From the NCBI GenBank assembly GCA_024274705.1, contig JAJSAL010000065.1, positions 1-63,062 on the forward strand: a stretch of DNA of 63,062 nucleotides, written 5' to 3'. The notes beneath the pieces are model-generated. The model was given only the letters and a program-made list of their open reading frames with translations. It had not been told where the DNA came from and did no database searches. Below, one piece after another: positions 60,791 to 63,062 of this stretch; the first letter of the stretch is position 1, and every line of letters starts with the position of its first letter. A program made the position numbers and the translations under genes. Origin of the DNA: Spirochaetota bacterium. Its GTDB lineage: Bacteria; Spirochaetota; Spirochaetia; SPDA01; JAJSAL01.

Positions 60791-63040
60791 TTATACTCCT
60801 TCCTCCATGTTGTTGATTGCTTTCCAGATCCGTTCCGGGGTGAGGGGCAGATCCCGGATTCTGACACCTGCCGCCTCTTCCACTGCTCCGCCGATAGAAG
60901 ATGATGTCGATAAAATGCCTCCCTCGGCACATCCTTTGGCACCCTGGTATCCCGGTCCCTCGCCGTTTTCGATATGGATGGATGTGAGAACCCCCGGGAT
61001 ATCCTTTGTTGTGGGTATACGGTAATCCAGTGCACCCAGATTCTTGATGCGCCCCCTATCGTCCAGGATGTAATGTTCCATAATGGAGTGTCCCACACCC
61101 ATGACAGCAGCTCCTTCATCCTGCATTGCCACGTGTTGAGGGTTGATAGCCTTGCCCACATCACCGACTACGATCAGTTTATCGATATCCATCTCCCCGG
61201 TTTCTTTATCCACTTTCACCTCCGAGGCAATACACACCAGTTCATAGAACGCTGCATGTCCTCCCAGGGGATGGTCCTGTACCCCTTCGCTTCGAGCGGA
61301 ACCGACACCTATCACCTCTCCCGGTACTTTTCCGAACCGGTCAGACAGTACCTCTTCAAAGGAACGGTCCCGGTCCGGGAGGTGTACCGTCCCGGGAGAT
61401 ACCGTGATGGAATCAACAGGAACATCGTAGTATTCCGATGCCAGATATTTCATCTGCTCCTTGATTTCCCGGCATGCCCGGGCTATCGCATTTCCCATAA
61501 ACACGGTAGACCGGCTTGCGGATGACTGAAGATCAAATGGGACCCCGGTGGTATCACCCATGGCCATCACGATCTTCCCGACGGGTACCCCAAGCTCCCC
61601 GGATGCTATCTGGGTGAGTACCGTACGCGCCCCCTGGCCCATATCTGATGTACCTGCAGATACCGTTGCGCTGCCGTCCATGTGGAGACGAACGACAGAA
61701 TAGGAGGCTCCCGTTGTAGCACCCATTTTCATACCCATGGCAATACCACGACCGCAGCCCTCCTTAAGGGGTTCACCCCATCCTAGGGCGTCTGCGGCTT
61801 TTTGTAATGATTCCGCCCAGTCTCCGTCGGCAGGCAGATTATCCGGGATAAAAACCTCTCCCCGGGCAGGCAGGTTCTTCCTGCGGATTTCCACCCTGTC
61901 CATACCCAGTTTATGCGCCGCAGCATCGATCTGGGATTCAACAGCCCAGTTCACCTGGGGAACCCCGAATCCCCGGAATGCGGTACTGGGAACGGTATGG
62001 GAGAGGATTCCCCGGGCCAGGATGCGCACATGGGGTACCCGGTATGGACCGGCTCCCACGTAGTTGGCTTTGCTTACAACCCGGGCGGCGATATCCGCGT
62101 ATGCTCCTATCAGGTAATTCGATTCTATATCCTGGAAGACCAGGGTGCCGTCGTACCGGACACCGGTTCGAATCCGTACCTCGGCTGATGTTCGCCTTAC
62201 AGCCTGGAAGGATTCTTCCAGGGTAAGTTCGAGCCTTAAGGGACGGCCCAAACGGAGAGAAAACCAGGCCAGCAGGGGCTCATATTTCGGATACTGCTTT
62301 CCGCCGAAGGCTCCGCCGGGATCCGGTGTAATAACACGGACCCTGGATTGCGGCATTTCCAGAACCCCGGCGATGATTCTCTGCAGGTGATTAGGATTCT
62401 GAATAGCACTATAGACGGTAATACCATCCGTTGTGGGTTCCGCGAGAAAAGCGAACGGTTCTATTGCAAAATGGTTGCCCATGGGGAAGGTATAGGTGTT
62501 TTCGATCACCTCATCGGCGCTGCACTTTTCAACATCCCCCCAGCCGAAGGTCCACTGGTCAAGGATGTTCGTATACCTGTAAGGACCGTCCCTGCGGATC
62601 GACGGGTCCTGCACCAGTTCAGCCGATGGATCCAGGGCCCGGCTGACGGTGAAAACCGCGGGCAGTTCCTCATAGTCCACCTTAACCCGGGATGCGGCAA
62701 CCGCTGCCCCGTGCTCGGTTTCAGCTGCCACAATTGCCACGGGCTCCCCGTGAAACTGAGTCGTCCCGTGGGCTATTATGGGTCGATCCTGGTATGTGGG
62801 TCCGAAACGGGGAATCGGTTTCGGTATGTCTTCTCCGGTCAGCACTCCATACACTCCGGGAACAGTGAGTGCTTCCCTGGTGTCGATGGAGAGGATCCGC
62901 GCGTGGGCACAGTCCAGGTGAACAAGCCTGGTGTACAGCATGTTCGGCAGTTTTACATCCCCCACATAAACCTGGGTTCCCATGACCCGGCCTGGGCCGC
63001 CCACACGGTTGACCGGTTTACCGACAATACCCTCACTCAT
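60791..63040 (-). CDS. Xanthine-dehydrogenase-family molybdopterin-binding subunit
   Basis: A complete 749-residue large subunit: 'VGKPVNRVGGPGRVMGTQVYVGDV' start, 'DPGGAFGGKQYPKYEPLLAW', 'TAFRGFGVPQVNWAVESQID', 'GTSDMGQGARTVLTQIAS' and the catalytic Glu in 'GAKGCAEGG'. It hydroxylates an aldehyde, purine or N-heterocycle at a molybdenum centre. GGAGGAGGG precedes the ATG. The FAD and [2Fe-2S] subunits are not in the window and may lie upstream, beyond the right edge. Confidence 0.93.
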   Translation of the reverse strand: MSEGIVGKPVNRVGGPGRVMGTQVYVGDVKLPNMLYTRLVHLDCAHARILSIDTREALTVPGVYGVLTGEDIPKPIPRFGPTYQDRPIIAHGTTQFHGEPVAIVAAETEHGAAVAASRVKVDYEELPAVFTVSRALDPSAELVQDPSIRRDGPYRYTNILDQWTFGWGDVEKCSADEVIENTYTFPMGNHFAIEPFAFLAEPTTDGITVYSAIQNPNHLQRIIAGVLEMPQSRVRVITPDPGGAFGGKQYPKYEPLLAWFSLRLGRPLRLELTLEESFQAVRRTSAEVRIRTGVRYDGTLVFQDIESNYLIGAYADIAARVVSKANYVGAGPYRVPHVRILARGILSHTVPSTAFRGFGVPQVNWAVESQIDAAAHKLGMDRVEIRRKNLPARGEVFIPDNLPADGDWAESLQKAADALGWGEPLKEGCGRGIAMGMKMGATTGASYSVVRLHMDGSATVSAGTSDMGQGARTVLTQIASGELGVPVGKIVMAMGDTTGVPFDLQSSASRSTVFMGNAIARACREIKEQMKYLASEYYDVPVDSITVSPGTVHLPDRDRSFEEVLSDRFGKVPGEVIGVGSARSEGVQDHPLGGHAAFYELVCIASEVKVDKETGEMDIDKLIVVGDVGKAINPQHVAMQDEGAAVMGVGHSIMEHYILDDRGRIKNLGALDYRIPTTKDIPGVLTSIHIENGEGPGYQGAKGCAEGGILSTSSSIGGAVEEAAGVRIRDLPLTPERIWKAINNMEEGV

Positions 63041-63062
63041 ATGCCCTCCTCCGCCGCGGCCT

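Noticed and set aside
1-63062. CRISPR array, rRNA genes or insertion sequences
   Set aside because: No regularly spaced repeats, no rRNA-like sequence and no intact transposase frame were seen on either strand.

Overview
The window looks like chromosome from a free-living, Gram-negative-type (diderm) bacterium. A spirochaete is the best guess, with moderate confidence. Pointers are a fused aspartate carbamoyltransferase (PyrBI, a form known from treponemes and Thermotoga), several large membrane HD-GYP receptors, many lipoproteins and small outer-membrane barrels, and corrinoid/methyl-THF chemistry typical of anaerobes. No rRNA gene or other direct taxonomic marker is present, so this is inference.

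Layout. 1-7462: a tRNA-Leu whose 3' end plus terminator is duplicated, a radical SAM/SPASM protein, a haem-c HD-GYP receptor with an SRPBCC-like exported partner, an EamA exporter, and a class III cyclase overlapping a degenerate cyclase. 7528-21808: the most interesting block. A ROK regulator is followed by a five-gene ABC importer (Tat-exported binding protein, two permeases, two ATPases). Then come a URO-D-type methyltransferase, an unknown 53-residue protein, a corrinoid protein, a methyl-THF methyltransferase, a [2Fe-2S] corrinoid activator, a MetH-activation-like protein, and tatC-tatB-tatA. Two promoters in this block share the same -35, -10 and downstream operator-like sequence; a third, diverged copy lies before the binding protein. 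The set reads as uptake of a methylated compound, transfer of its methyl group through a corrinoid protein to tetrahydrofolate, and repair of the oxidised corrinoid. The substrate is unknown.

21901-33592: a short receiver-like protein, a DeoR regulator with acoABC-type 2-oxoacid/acetoin dehydrogenase genes (no E3), a convergent SAF-domain oxidoreductase, a VIT1-family transporter, PhzF, a cyclophilin-like protein, a DinB-like protein, and pyrBI-pyrC. 33593-37960: a lower-GC accessory island. It holds a tyrosine-recombinase fragment of the integron-integrase type, a multiply broken hsdM, a vapBC pair followed by a long imperfect palindrome resembling an integron attC site, a truncated antitoxin, and a membrane protein of unknown function.

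37961-63062: envelope and core functions. There is a run of lipoproteins and outer-membrane proteins (one interrupted by an in-frame TAA), an aminoacyl-tRNA-protein transferase, an RND efflux pair, a GH114-like lipoprotein, a Cache-GAF-HD-GYP receptor split by a one-base slip in an A5 run, an alpha/beta hydrolase, an ECF sigma factor, transketolase, and the molybdopterin subunit of a xanthine-dehydrogenase-family enzyme. Coordinates and frames were read by eye; family names rest on recognised motifs, not on searches.
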